DNA of 59,591 nt from Henriciella barbarensis (GCF_003576345.1 NZ_QWGB01000002.1:1-59591), one strand, 5' to 3'; positions 24,825-34,078 are shown, numbered from the stretch's first letter. A program made the numbers and translations. Notes: generated by a model from the sequence alone, not told the origin.

Positions 24825-25646
24825 ATGTCCGAAGCAGACCTGATCACACCCGTGCGCAACGGCGAAATCCGCATCCATGATGAGGCGGGCTTTGAAGGCA
24901 TGCGCAAGGCGGGGAGACTGGTCGCCGAGTGTCTCGACATGCTGGTGCCAGAGGTCAGACCGGGTGTTTCGACGGCCCGGCTTGACGATCTCATCCAGGA
25001 GTTCGTCTATGACAACGGCGCGCAGTCGGCAACGATTGGTTATCGCGGCTACCGTCACGCCTCATGCATCTCGCTCAACCACGTCATCTGTCACGGCATC
25101 CCGGGCGACCGCCCGCTGAAGGATGGCGACATCGCCAATATCGACGTAACGGTCATCGTAGACGGCTGGCATGGCGACCATTCACGCATGTACGCCGCTG
25201 GCGCGCCGAAGCGCAAAGCTGAGCGTCTGATGGATGTAACCTATGAGTCGCTCATGGCTGGCATCGCTGCCGTAAAGCCTGGCAATCGGTTTGGTGACAT
25301 CGGCGCAGCCATTTCAAAAGTTGCTGCCAAAAATCGCCTGTCCGTTGTTGAGGACTTCTGCGGCCATGGCCTCGGCCAGCTCTTCCATGATGAACCAAAC
25401 GTGGTCCATTCAGCCCGCGCAGGCACAGGCCCGGAGCTGAAGCCCGGCATGTTCTTCACGATTGAACCGATGCTCAATCTAGGCCGTAAGGATGCAGCAA
25501 TCCTGCCTGATGGCTGGACCGCGGTGACACGCGACCGTCAGCTTTCGGCTCAATTTGAACACTCTGTTGGTGTCACTGAAAACGGCGTTGAAATCTTCAC
25601 GAGCTCACCAAAGGGTTGGCACACTCCGCATACCGTAGAGCTTTAG
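24825..25646 (+). CDS. map: Methionine aminopeptidase, type I
   Basis: The 273-residue enzyme removes the initiator Met of new proteins. Metal ligands are placed as in the family: Asp in NIDVTVIVDGWHGDHSRMY (two Asp near residues 106-117), His in DFCGHGLGQLFHDEPNV near 183, Glu in FTIEPMLNLG near 213 and Glu in QFEHSVGVT near 244. The catalytic His is in YRHASCISLNHVICHGIP near 75-92. map followed by radC is common in alphaproteobacteria; here a cupin gene and a GIY-YIG gene lie between them. Confidence 0.96.
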   Translation: MSEADLITPVRNGEIRIHDEAGFEGMRKAGRLVAECLDMLVPEVRPGVSTARLDDLIQEFVYDNGAQSATIGYRGYRHASCISLNHVICHGIPGDRPLKDGDIANIDVTVIVDGWHGDHSRMYAAGAPKRKAERLMDVTYESLMAGIAAVKPGNRFGDIGAAISKVAAKNRLSVVEDFCGHGLGQLFHDEPNVVHSARAGTGPELKPGMFFTIEPMLNLGRKDAAILPDGWTAVTRDRQLSAQFEHSVGVTENGVEIFTSSPKGWHTPHTVEL

Positions 25647-25650
25647 AAAC

Positions 25651-26322
25651 CTACTCCGGTTCGGGCGGGGCGTAATAAGGCGCTGCGGCCGCTGGCATCA
25701 TGTCCATTGAAATCTCAATCCCGTGTTCAGCGGCCAGCTGTCCGATCACGGCTCCCGCCGCCTCAGGCGATGTCGGCTTTTCTTCAGCGAGGCGCGGGCT
25801 CACACTTTGCAGAAACTGCTCGAATGAGGCCCCGGTGGTGATCATGAGGAGCTGGGTCTCAGTGTCAGAGCCGTTCCAGAACATGTGAGCGTTGCCGCGC
25901 TTCAAAGCCGCAAAGTCACCGTCAGAGATGCGTTTGACAGAGCCGTCAGAGAGAATATCCAGCGTACCTTCAAGCACATAGAAGTACTCATCTTCCTGAG
26001 AATGCGTGTGCGGCGGAGACCCAGGACTTTGGGGTGGCAGGATGAACTCATAAATCGTCACTTCGCCCATGCTTTCTTCAGACGATAGCAGCAGACGCAC
26101 TGGGTGAAACGGGTTCTCTACCGCCGCACCGGTTTCCGCCAGCACGAGCTTGTCCGTGTGGTGATGCTGATGATGGGCCGCGTGCCCTTCATGTTCACTG
26201 TGCTCGGCATGCTGGCTATGCGCGCCTTGCGGCTGGTGCTGAGCATGCGCGCTATGGTCCTGCGCTGCTGCGGACATGGTGGCCCCAAGCGTAAGCACAC
26301 AGCCTAGAATGATCCTGAACAT
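25651..26322 (-). CDS. Secreted His-rich cupin protein
   Basis: The 223-residue protein has a Sec signal peptide (MFRIILGCVLTLGATMSAAA), then a histidine-rich stretch near residues 21-57 with 13 His, interrupted by Ala, Gln and Glu, and then a cupin domain (SPPHTHSQEDEYFYVLEGTL near 105, the HxH...E metal block; GNAHMFWNGSD near 145). The His stretch may bind Zn, Cu or Ni. GGGGGAG precedes the ATG. It is on the strand opposite map and radC, with no operon partner. Confidence 0.85.
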   Translation of the reverse strand: MFRIILGCVLTLGATMSAAAQDHSAHAQHQPQGAHSQHAEHSEHEGHAAHHQHHHTDKLVLAETGAAVENPFHPVRLLLSSEESMGEVTIYEFILPPQSPGSPPHTHSQEDEYFYVLEGTLDILSDGSVKRISDGDFAALKRGNAHMFWNGSDTETQLLMITTGASFEQFLQSVSPRLAEEKPTSPEAAGAVIGQLAAEHGIEISMDMMPAAAAPYYAPPEPE

Positions 26323-26437
26323 AACTCCCCCCTGTTTTTTTATAGTGCGCTCGGTTTTATCCGGCTTCCAAAACCAGACAAGCTTGACGAGTTGGTGCGA
26401 TGGGAACATTATAAGAACAAACCAGAAGAGCGGGCAG

Positions 26438-26887
26438 ATGGCTTTCTACGTCTACATCGTCACGAACCAGCGGAACGGCACGCTCTATATCGGCCATACC
26501 GACGATATCGAACGCCGTGCGCATGAACATCGAAATGGCGTTTTGCGCGGCTTTGCGAGCAAATATGGCTGCAGGCGCCTTGTCTGGTACGACACATTCG
26601 ATACGAGGGACGCCGCGCTGACACGTGAGCGGCAGATGAAGGCCTGGCGCCGCGACTGGAAGATTTCCCTGATCGAGAAAGATAACCCGGGCTGGCGGAA
26701 TCTGGCTGACGATTGGCACCCATTGGGCGCGCGTCACTATCGAATGCCTTATCACCCAGCCGCCATGGATCCTGACTTTCGTCAGAAGGGCGGCCAATCT
26801 AACACTCAATCCAAAACCATAACCGCCGCCCCAGCGAAAGCTGGGGCCCATGGCGGCTGGGGTGACACGCCAGAGGTGGCGAGATGA
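26438..26887 (+). CDS. GIY-YIG nuclease-like protein with repeat-derived tail
   Basis: The 149-residue protein starts with a GIY-YIG domain: YVYIVTN and LYIGHT (residues 4-21, the GIY and YIG halves), Arg in DIERRAHEHRNG near 25 and KAWRRDWKISLIEKDNP near 70, with the usual 95-100-residue body ending near AD-DWHP. The last 45 residues (from YHPAAMDPDFRQ) are encoded by an inverted pair of palindromic units (26753-26864) and resemble the PAKAGAH-type translations of dispersed repeats. The gene stop overlaps the radC start (ATGA). Metal Glu of the domain is expected near 75; its exact identity is uncertain. Confidence 0.85.
   Translation: MAFYVYIVTNQRNGTLYIGHTDDIERRAHEHRNGVLRGFASKYGCRRLVWYDTFDTRDAALTRERQMKAWRRDWKISLIEKDNPGWRNLADDWHPLGARHYRMPYHPAAMDPDFRQKGGQSNTQSKTITAAPAKAGAHGGWGDTPEVAR
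26753..26864. repeat. Inverted pair of REP-like palindromic units inside the GIY-YIG gene
   Basis: Unit B (26828-26864) reads GCCCCAGC-GAAA-GCTGGGGC followed by CCATGGCGGCTGGGGTG. Unit A (26785-26753, minus strand) reads CTGAC-GAAA-GTCAG, GATCCATGGCGGCTGGGTG. Both have a palindrome with a GAAA loop followed by the same CCATGGCGGCTGGG tail, in opposite orientation, 42 bases apart. This is the layout of bacterial REP/BIME elements. Confidence 0.85.
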
Positions 26888-27621
26888 AACGCGTTGAGGA
26901 AGCCCCGCTATTCGGACTGACGGCGCCAGCCCGACCTTTCGTTTCCGACAAGCCGCACTGGCAAGGCCATCGTGACCGGCTGCGGACAAAGCTGATTGAG
27001 CGCGGCGCGATTGCGCTGGAGGATTATGAGCTTCTGGAAACGCTTCTTTTCGCTTTCATCCCTCGGCGGGACGTCAAACCGATATCGAAAGCACTGCTGG
27101 CGCGTTTCGGGTCGCTGAGCGCAGTGCTGTCCGCCAGGCCAGCGGACCTCATCAAGGTTTCGGGTGTCGGCGAAACCGTCGCTGCCTATCTCAAAGCTAC
27201 TGCAGAGATTGGCGCGCGCGCTTCGCGGGAGACGCTGGCTTCACGAACCATAATTTCGAGCTGGTCCGCCTTGACCGACTATGTGAAGCGCGAGCTCCAG
27301 CATGAAGGCCGGGAGCAATTCCGTGTCCTCTTCCTCGACCGAAAGAACCAGCTGATCGTCGATGAGATCATGGGGCACGGAACGGTCGATCACGCCCCTG
27401 TCTACCCGCGCGAGATTGCGCGGCGGGCGCTGGAGATGCAGGCTTCAAGCCTGATACTTGTCCACAATCACCCGTCAGGCGACCCGACGCCATCGCGCGC
27501 AGATATCGACATGACCCGTGCAATCATCGATGCGCTCGACGCGCTGGAAATCACCGTTCATGACCATCTCATCGCCGCCAGGGGCGGCGTTACCAGCTTC
27601 AAGGCGCAGGGTCTAATCTAG
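26884..27621 (+). CDS. radC: RadC family DNA repair/JAB metalloprotein
   Basis: The 245-residue protein has an N-terminal helix-hairpin-helix part (LIKVSGVGETVAAYLK near residue 89) and the C-terminal MPN/JAB metal site HNHPSGDPTPSRAD near 196-209 with LVHNHPSGDP and the downstream HDHLIA near 228. RadC is genetically linked to recombination repair but its activity is unsettled. It overlaps the GIY-YIG gene by four bases (ATGA) behind a GAGG-like site, so the two are co-translated. Confidence 0.95.
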   Translation: MKRVEEAPLFGLTAPARPFVSDKPHWQGHRDRLRTKLIERGAIALEDYELLETLLFAFIPRRDVKPISKALLARFGSLSAVLSARPADLIKVSGVGETVAAYLKATAEIGARASRETLASRTIISSWSALTDYVKRELQHEGREQFRVLFLDRKNQLIVDEIMGHGTVDHAPVYPREIARRALEMQASSLILVHNHPSGDPTPSRADIDMTRAIIDALDALEITVHDHLIAARGGVTSFKAQGLI

Positions 27622-27773
27622 AGCGCTTGCATCCATGCTGCTGCAAGGGATGGCTGTTGTTGCCAAAATCCGCTATGAGTGCCCATCGGCCCGTCATGTG
27701 CATAAGGTACTTTCGACTGCGGCCGGGCCGCAATTTGGTTGCGGCCGACGATATTGACCGAAAGCCCCCCTAA

Positions 27774-29759
27774 ATGACCGACCAAACTGCCATTGTCCCT
27801 GCGCTGGGCCAGGCTCTTGCTGCGCGTGGATATGACCAGCTGACCCCTGTGCAATCTGCCATGCTCGATCCGGAGATCGCGGCGGCAGACCTACTCGTCT
27901 CCGCACAGACAGGTTCTGGCAAAACGGTGGCTTTCGGTATTGCCATGGCCCCATCCCTGCTGATGGGCGCCGAGAAGCTTCAACGTCCCGGGTCCCCGCT
28001 CGCACTGGTCGTTGCGCCGACACGCGAACTCGCCGTTCAGGTTCACCGGGAACTGAACTGGCTATATGCAGAGGCAGGCGCGCGTGTCGTGTCCTGCGTG
28101 GGTGGTATGGATCCGCGCGAAGAGCGTTCTGACCTGTCAAAGGGCGCCCATATCGTTGTTGGCACGCCTGGTCGCCTCGTCGACCATCTCAATCGCGGCA
28201 GTCTCGTGCTCGACGACATTCGCGTCGTTGCGATGGATGAAGCTGACGAGATGCTGGATCTTGGTTTTCGCGAGGAGCTGGAAACCCTTCTGAGCGCCGC
28301 GCCGGAAGATCGCCGCACGCTTCTTTTTTCGGCTACCGTTTCAAAGCCGATCGCGCGCCTCGCAGCGACGTTCCAGCGCGACGCGATCCGCATCAATACC
28401 ATTTCAGATTCAGACCAGCACGCCGACATCGATTACCGCGCGCATGCCATCGCGCCATCCGATGTCGAGAATGCGATCATCAATGTGCTGCGCTTTCACG
28501 AAGCCAAGAACGCGCTCGTCTTCTGCAAGACCCGCGCAAATGTGAACCATCTTCTCGCGCGCTTTCATAACCGGGGTCTGAGCGTCGTTGCCCTGTCCGG
28601 TGAGCTGAGCCAGAGCGAGCGTACGCATGCCCTGCAGGCACTTCGCGACGGCCGCGCCAATGTCTGTGTCGCGACCGATGTGGCCGCACGTGGCCTGGAC
28701 CTGCCAGACCTCGACCTCGTCATCCATGCAGACCTTCCAACCAATCGCGAAGCTCTTCTGCACCGTTCTGGCCGAACCGGACGCGCGGGCCGCAAGGGCG
28801 TCAGCGTCCTGATCGTCCCGTTCAAGGCCCGCCGCCGCATTGAGCGCCTCTTGCAGGACGCACGCGTTGATGCGAGCTGGACAGATGCGCCGGGCGCCGA
28901 CGATATCCGCAAGCGCGATGATGAGCGTCTGCTCAATCACCCGTCGCTAACCGAAACAGCTAGCGCCAGCGACCATGAGATGGCGCGTATGTTGATCGAC
29001 ATTCACGGCGCCGAACAGATTGCCGCCGCCTTTGTCGCGCATCATCGCGCTCGCCGGTCTGCCCCGGAAGAGCTGATGGCCGTTCCCGAATACCGCCCTA
29101 CTGACAAGCGCGACCGCCCGCCACGCGGTGAAGGACCACGCCGCGAGCGTACCGAACGCCGTGAACCGCGGGCCGAACGCAGCGATTTTCAGGACAGCGT
29201 CTGGGTCAATCTTTCCGTCGGTCGCAAATCAGGCGCAGACCCGCGCTGGCTGCTGCCAATGCTCTGCAAGGCTGGCGGCCTTCACCGCACCGATGTCGGC
29301 GCAATCCGGATTGAGGATGCCCATACACGCGTCGAGCTGAAGGCAGAAAGCGCGCAAGGCTTCCTCGAACGAGTTGGCCCTGATGGCCGTCTTGAAAAAT
29401 CGATCTCTGCCTGGCGCGAAGGCGACAAGCCAGCCGGCTGGACTGAAGGCTCTGCCCCTGCTCGCAGGGAACGCCGTGACGATTCAGACCGACCGGCAAA
29501 AAAGCGCTCTGGCCCGCCATCCGGTCCGCGCTCAGACAAACGCCCCGGCGGAAAGTTTGTAGGTAAACCACGCACTGACGGAAAGCCTCGCGCTGAAGGC
29601 AAGCCGCCTCGCAAACCGCGGCCCGTCCCGCCGTCGCAACTCGAAGACCGCGCGCCTGAACGGCCAAAATCGAAAAAGCCCGGCAAGCCGAAAGCCCGCC
29701 GCTTTGATCCGACGGCTGAAAAGCCCCCGAAACGCCGCAAGCCAAAACAGGGCGACTGA
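27774..29759 (+). CDS. DEAD-box ATP-dependent RNA helicase (DeaD/CsdA-like)
   Basis: The 661-residue protein has the full helicase core: AQTGSGKTVAF (motif I) near residue 43, PTRELAVQV near 82, TPGRLVDHL near 130, DEADEMLDLGF near 154, FSAT near 186, then FCKTRANV, ATDVAARGLDLPD near 300 and HRSGRTGRAGRKG near 328. After a charged linker, residues about 475-550 form a DbpA-type RNA-binding domain (FQDSVWVNLSVGRKSGADP). The last 110 residues are low-complexity and rich in Lys, Arg, Pro and Gly. This suggests a ribosome-assembly or cold-shock helicase. Ribosome site before the start is weak. Confidence 0.93.
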   Translation: MTDQTAIVPALGQALAARGYDQLTPVQSAMLDPEIAAADLLVSAQTGSGKTVAFGIAMAPSLLMGAEKLQRPGSPLALVVAPTRELAVQVHRELNWLYAEAGARVVSCVGGMDPREERSDLSKGAHIVVGTPGRLVDHLNRGSLVLDDIRVVAMDEADEMLDLGFREELETLLSAAPEDRRTLLFSATVSKPIARLAATFQRDAIRINTISDSDQHADIDYRAHAIAPSDVENAIINVLRFHEAKNALVFCKTRANVNHLLARFHNRGLSVVALSGELSQSERTHALQALRDGRANVCVATDVAARGLDLPDLDLVIHADLPTNREALLHRSGRTGRAGRKGVSVLIVPFKARRRIERLLQDARVDASWTDAPGADDIRKRDDERLLNHPSLTETASASDHEMARMLIDIHGAEQIAAAFVAHHRARRSAPEELMAVPEYRPTDKRDRPPRGEGPRRERTERREPRAERSDFQDSVWVNLSVGRKSGADPRWLLPMLCKAGGLHRTDVGAIRIEDAHTRVELKAESAQGFLERVGPDGRLEKSISAWREGDKPAGWTEGSAPARRERRDDSDRPAKKRSGPPSGPRSDKRPGGKFVGKPRTDGKPRAEGKPPRKPRPVPPSQLEDRAPERPKSKKPGKPKARRFDPTAEKPPKRRKPKQGD

Positions 29760-29858
29760 CGGGATCCCGCTGCCCGATTGGGCGGCGCCGCCTTTCTGTT
29801 GGCAGTGAGAAACGAACGGGCTCATAGTCGGGACTGACAGGAAAGCAGGACTGGGCAC

Positions 29859-30329
29859 ATGAACTGGACGTTGTTCGACTTTGTATTTGCTGGCATTCTT
29901 CTGGCGACCCTGGGCCTCGCGGTCGTTCTGCTCTTGCGACTAAAGCGTAGCCGCGCCTATCGCGCCGGGTTATTCCTGTTCATCGTCACCAGCGTGTTCC
30001 TCATCATCGCAAACGGCGCAGTCGGCGTCATCGGCGGATCGCATAATGATGCGAACATGCTTTATTTCACCGCCCTCGGTGCCGCCTGGCTCGGCGGTCT
30101 ACTCATGCGGTTCCGATCCAGCTGGCTGTCACGCTTTTTGAGCGTGTTGGCCCTGGCCCATGTCTTTATCGCTGCGTCGGCGGTGATACTCCGCTGGGGT
30201 CAGGCGGGTGCCGCCTGGCCGTGGGATATTCTGATCGCAAGCGCCGTGTTTGCCGTTCTCTGGCAGGTCAGCGCCTGGCTGTTCGGCCTCGATGCGGAGA
30301 TCCGCAGGTTAAAGGGTGTTCAAATCTGA
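29859..30329 (+). CDS. Hypothetical four-helix membrane protein
   Basis: The 156-residue protein has four predicted transmembrane helices, near residues 7-29, 40-62, 70-90 and 95-140 (with a possible break), and a short charged C-terminus (LDAEIRRLKGVQI). I do not recognise a domain. AGGAAAGCAGGAC precedes the ATG. No clear operon partner; the glutathione transferase gene starts 87 bases later behind its own site. Confidence 0.72.
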   Translation: MNWTLFDFVFAGILLATLGLAVVLLLRLKRSRAYRAGLFLFIVTSVFLIIANGAVGVIGGSHNDANMLYFTALGAAWLGGLLMRFRSSWLSRFLSVLALAHVFIAASAVILRWGQAGAAWPWDILIASAVFAVLWQVSAWLFGLDAEIRRLKGVQI

Positions 30330-30416
30330 CGCCACGCTGGAAAACCGATTCTGACCCCATAGTATTCTGTACGAGACGCGCAGAATAGCGCGCCATATCG
30401 ATGACAGGAGACACGA

Positions 30417-31391
30417 ATGGGCCTGCTGAATAACGGCATCTGGCAAGACAAATGGTATGACACCGACAGCACGGGCGGACGCTTTGAGCGTCATGAGAGC
30501 CAGTTCCGCAACTGGATCACAGCGGACGGATCGGCCGGTCCGAATGGCAAGGCAGGCTTCAAGGCTGAGCCGGGCCGCTATCACCTATATGTCGCCTATG
30601 CCTGCCCGTGGGCCCACCGCGCACTGATCTTCCGCAAGCTCAAGGGCCTGGAGGACATGATCGATGTCTCCTGCACGCACTGGTTCATGGGCGAGAATGG
30701 CTGGACCTTCAAAGACGACCCGGACGGCATTGTCGGCGACAAACTGTTCGGCTCCGATTTCATGTACGAGGTCTATCTGAAGGCAGACTTGCACTATACC
30801 GGCCGCGTGACGGTGCCGACGCTGTGGGACAAGGAGCAGAATACGATCGTCAGCAATGAGTCGGCCGATATCATCCGCATGTTCAATTCAGCCTTTGATG
30901 GTGTTGGGGCGGCCAAGGGCGACTATTATCCCGCCGACAAACAAGCGGAGATCGACGACGTAAATGAGCGCGTCTATCACACTGTGAATAATGGTGTTTA
31001 CAAGGCCGGCTTTGCGACGTCGCAAGACGCCTATGAAGAGGCAGTTATTCCTCTTTTCGAGTCGCTCGACTGGCTCGAAGACAAGCTGGGCACGTCGCGC
31101 TTCCTGACCGGTGACACGCCGACCGAAGCGGACTGGCGCCTCTGGACAACACTCTACCGTTTCGACCTCGTCTATCATGGGCATTTCAAGTGCAATATCC
31201 GGCGGCTCGTCGACTACCCCAATCTCTGGCCTTATGCGCGTGACCTCTATCAGTGGCCTGGCATCGCAGAGACGGTGAACCCGATGCATGCTCAGCGCCA
31301 TTATTATGAGAGCCATGACATGGTGAACCCGACGCAGGTCGTACCTGTCGGTCCGGACATCGATTGGGAGGCGCCTCACGGACGCGGCTGA
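30417..31391 (+). CDS. Glutathionyl-hydroquinone reductase (Xi-class glutathione transferase)
   Basis: The 324-residue protein has the YqjG/EcmU-like sequence: YVAYACPWAHRALIFRKLKG near residue 57 with catalytic Cys63 in the ACPWAHR motif, GWTFKDDPDG near 96, and VTVPTLWDKEQNTIVSNESA near 133, followed by the all-helical C-terminal domain. Such enzymes remove glutathione from quinone conjugates. CAGGAGACACGA precedes the ATG. A secreted cyclase gene follows 77 bases later. Confidence 0.92.
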   Translation: MGLLNNGIWQDKWYDTDSTGGRFERHESQFRNWITADGSAGPNGKAGFKAEPGRYHLYVAYACPWAHRALIFRKLKGLEDMIDVSCTHWFMGENGWTFKDDPDGIVGDKLFGSDFMYEVYLKADLHYTGRVTVPTLWDKEQNTIVSNESADIIRMFNSAFDGVGAAKGDYYPADKQAEIDDVNERVYHTVNNGVYKAGFATSQDAYEEAVIPLFESLDWLEDKLGTSRFLTGDTPTEADWRLWTTLYRFDLVYHGHFKCNIRRLVDYPNLWPYARDLYQWPGIAETVNPMHAQRHYYESHDMVNPTQVVPVGPDIDWEAPHGRG

Positions 31392-31468
31392 CCCTGCGTT
31401 GTGCTGGACAGGTGGAAGGTCACTCGCCACACTTCCCGCCATATAAAACAGTCTTCCGGGAGGTTCTC

Positions 31469-32416
31469 ATGAAATCTATCTGCCTGGCGCTTGGCGCCGT
31501 CGCCCTGTCAGCTCACCCTGCATTTGCTCAGGAGGCTCAATCAGATGCCGACTGGTATCCCTCAGAATATGGGGCGGATGACCGGCTTGGCGCAGTCGCA
31601 AATCTAAGCGCGGAAAAGACCGCCCGCGCCGCCCGGCTGATCGAGACCGGCAAGACCTATGCGCTCGGCCAGATCACAAGCCGCGAGACCCCCGCCTATG
31701 CGCCGCGCCGCTACGATGTCTATGTCATGCAGCCATCGGACGGATCGGGCGTGCCAATGGGCGAGAACAAGGCGGTCGGCAATGACGACCTCGTCCAGAC
31801 CTTTGTCGGCATTGGCAGCCAGATCGACGGATTAGGCCATATGGGCATTGACCATCTCTACTATAATGGTGTGCACGTATCTGAGTTCGTGACGCCGGCT
31901 GGTCTGACCCAGATGGGCACGCAGGATATTCCACCGATTGCAACTCGCGGTGTGCTGCTCGACATGACCGCCATCTTCGGGGAAAGCCCTGTGCCGGACG
32001 GCACAGCGTTCAACCGCGCCGAAATCGAGCAGGCCGCTGAGCGCGCGGGCGTGACCATCGAAAAAGGCGATGTCGTACTGTTCCACACAGGCGCCATGGA
32101 AGCGCATGGTGATTCAACCGAGCTGATGGCAACACATCCCGGCCTCGGCGTAGAAGGCGCCAACTATCTCGCTGACCTTGGAGTTGTGGCCATCGGCGCT
32201 GACTCGACCGCGCTTGAAGCCATTCCGTTCGAGAATCCGGCGCGTCCGTTCGAGGTCCACCAGACGCTACTGGCCAAGCGGGGCGTCTATATCCTGGAGA
32301 ATATGGTCACAACCGAGCTGGCGGTTGATGGCGTGACCGAGTTCTTCTTCTCGCTCGGTATTCCGCGCCTCAACGGCACCGTACAGGCCATAATCAACCC
32401 GGTCGCTATTCGATAG
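31469..32416 (+). CDS. Secreted cyclase-family hydrolase (kynurenine formamidase-like fold)
   Basis: The 315-residue protein has a Sec signal peptide (MKSICLALGAVALSAHPAFA). The metal block appears as GSQIDGLGHMGID near residue 115, the counterpart of GTHxDxxxH in cyclase-family hydrolases, and DVVLFHTGAME near 202 and LAKRGVYILENMVTTELA near 265 follow as expected. The first His of the motif is replaced by Gln here, a pattern known from the larger bacterial cyclase group. Substrate is unknown. GGGAGG precedes the ATG; two MFS transporters lie downstream. Confidence 0.86.
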   Translation: MKSICLALGAVALSAHPAFAQEAQSDADWYPSEYGADDRLGAVANLSAEKTARAARLIETGKTYALGQITSRETPAYAPRRYDVYVMQPSDGSGVPMGENKAVGNDDLVQTFVGIGSQIDGLGHMGIDHLYYNGVHVSEFVTPAGLTQMGTQDIPPIATRGVLLDMTAIFGESPVPDGTAFNRAEIEQAAERAGVTIEKGDVVLFHTGAMEAHGDSTELMATHPGLGVEGANYLADLGVVAIGADSTALEAIPFENPARPFEVHQTLLAKRGVYILENMVTTELAVDGVTEFFFSLGIPRLNGTVQAIINPVAIR

Positions 32417-32548
32417 ATAATGTCCATTTGCAATGCCTGCTGCTACGGCCATGACTTCGGCTCATGGTCCGGCGGCACTTGCATGCACGGTATAACTGCA
32501 CGACAACACGAATGAAGCGTCCGCACAGAGGCGATACGGGAGGTCTAT

Positions 32549-34063
32549 ATGAGCGATACGACAGCAACGGCTGGCCAGGGCCACATTACGGGTTTTGGCA
32601 CAAAGGGTTACAGGTCCTTCGTCCTGATCTCGCTGATGCTGGTCTATACGCTGAACTTTATCGACCGCACGCTGATCACCGTTGTCGCGCAGCCGATCAT
32701 CAACGAGTTCAATCTGTCGGATACCCAGTGGGGTCTTCTTGCGGGGCCTCCATTCGCTTTCTTCTATGCCTTGATGGGTATTCCCATTGCGATGTGGGCC
32801 GACCGGTCCAACCGGGTCATGATCATCGTCATGTGCATCGTCATCTGGTCGCTGATGACGGCGCTTTGCGGTGTGGCAAGCGGATTCATCTGGCTGCTCA
32901 TCTTCCGGGTGGGTGTCGCAGTCGGCGAGGCAGGCTGTACGCCTCCGGCCAACTCGATCATCACAGACTATTTTCCGCCCAAAAGCCGTGCCGGCGCGCT
33001 TGGCATTTATTCCATGGGCGTCACAATTGGCGGTGTGCTGGCCCAGCTTTTTGGCGGCACGATCGCGGGCATCTCCGGTGAGGACTTTGGCGCCTGGCTT
33101 GGATCGCTTGGCGTCGGCGGTCTCTTTTCCGGCATCGACTGGAGCACGGTCGGCGGCTGGCGCATCGCCTTTGTCGTCGTTGGTTTGCCAGGCGTCCTCA
33201 TCGCGCTGATCCTGCTTTTCACCATTAAAGAGCCGCCTCGTGGCTATTCAGACCCACCTGCTGAAGTGGACACGACGAAAAAGGTCGGCTTCTTCGATGC
33301 CTTTCGCGAATTCGGCGTGAAACCCACCTTCTGGTGGCTTTCCATGGGGGCCGCACTCGTCGCTTTTGTCGGCTACGGTCTGATCAGCTTCCAGGCCCCA
33401 TTCTTCCAGCGGGTCCATGGCATTGGTGTTCGGGACGCGGCCGTCCTCTATGGCGCCCCGCTCGCAGCTGTTGCCGCAGGTGGCACCTTTTTTGGCGGTT
33501 TCCTTTCCGAAAAACTGGAGGGTCGTTTTCCAAGCGCCGCAGCATGGGTGCCCGGCGTTGGGCTGCTGATCTCTGTGCCAACCTACGTTGGCGCTTTCTT
33601 CGCCCCGACAATTGGCCTGGCTTTCATGCTCTGGATTGTCGCCGCCATTGCTCACTACGCCTATCTCGGCGCGCAATACACGGTGGGTACAGGTATTGTG
33701 AGCCCGAAATCGCGCGCAACCACGATCGCTGTCCTGCTGCTCATCGTCAGCCTTATCGGTAACGGCATCGGGCCGCTTTTTGTGGGCTTGATGTCTGACT
33801 TCTTCATGTCGGGTCAGATCGCAGCGGCAGGTCTCAGCGATATGGCAGCTACCTTCAATCCGCGCCTTTGCGGAACCGACCCTACCGCTCTGGGGGAGAA
33901 TGGCCCGGCGCTTTGTCAGGCCTATGCGGACGGTCTTCGCTACTCGATGGCTGCCACGGCCTGTTTCATGGCCCTGGCGGCGCTCTGCTACTTCATGGCC
34001 GCGCGTTACTTCGGAGGCGACCGATACAATCCTGCTGTACCTGCTGCCGGTATGCATACCTGA
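32549..34063 (+). CDS. MFS transporter, spinster-like subgroup (first of a pair)
   Basis: The 504-residue inner-membrane transporter has twelve predicted helices. The MFS loop 2-3 motif is visible as MGIPIAMWADRSNRV near residue 72, the GVAVGEAGCTPPANSIITDY stretch near 125 and a further VGFFDAFREFGVKP loop near 246. GTKGYRSFVLISL at the start and NFIDRTLITVVAQ near 36 recur in the next gene, so the two are tandem paralogues. The substrate is not readable from sequence. A GGGAGG site precedes the start. Confidence 0.9.
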   Translation: MSDTTATAGQGHITGFGTKGYRSFVLISLMLVYTLNFIDRTLITVVAQPIINEFNLSDTQWGLLAGPPFAFFYALMGIPIAMWADRSNRVMIIVMCIVIWSLMTALCGVASGFIWLLIFRVGVAVGEAGCTPPANSIITDYFPPKSRAGALGIYSMGVTIGGVLAQLFGGTIAGISGEDFGAWLGSLGVGGLFSGIDWSTVGGWRIAFVVVGLPGVLIALILLFTIKEPPRGYSDPPAEVDTTKKVGFFDAFREFGVKPTFWWLSMGAALVAFVGYGLISFQAPFFQRVHGIGVRDAAVLYGAPLAAVAAGGTFFGGFLSEKLEGRFPSAAAWVPGVGLLISVPTYVGAFFAPTIGLAFMLWIVAAIAHYAYLGAQYTVGTGIVSPKSRATTIAVLLLIVSLIGNGIGPLFVGLMSDFFMSGQIAAAGLSDMAATFNPRLCGTDPTALGENGPALCQAYADGLRYSMAATACFMALAALCYFMAARYFGGDRYNPAVPAAGMHT

Positions 34064-34078
34064 AGCTGGCTATCCAGA

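Noticed and set aside
26828..26847. Rho-independent terminator before radC
   Set aside because: The stem is strong but has no U tract, lies inside the GIY-YIG frame and matches a second unit, so a repeat is the better explanation.
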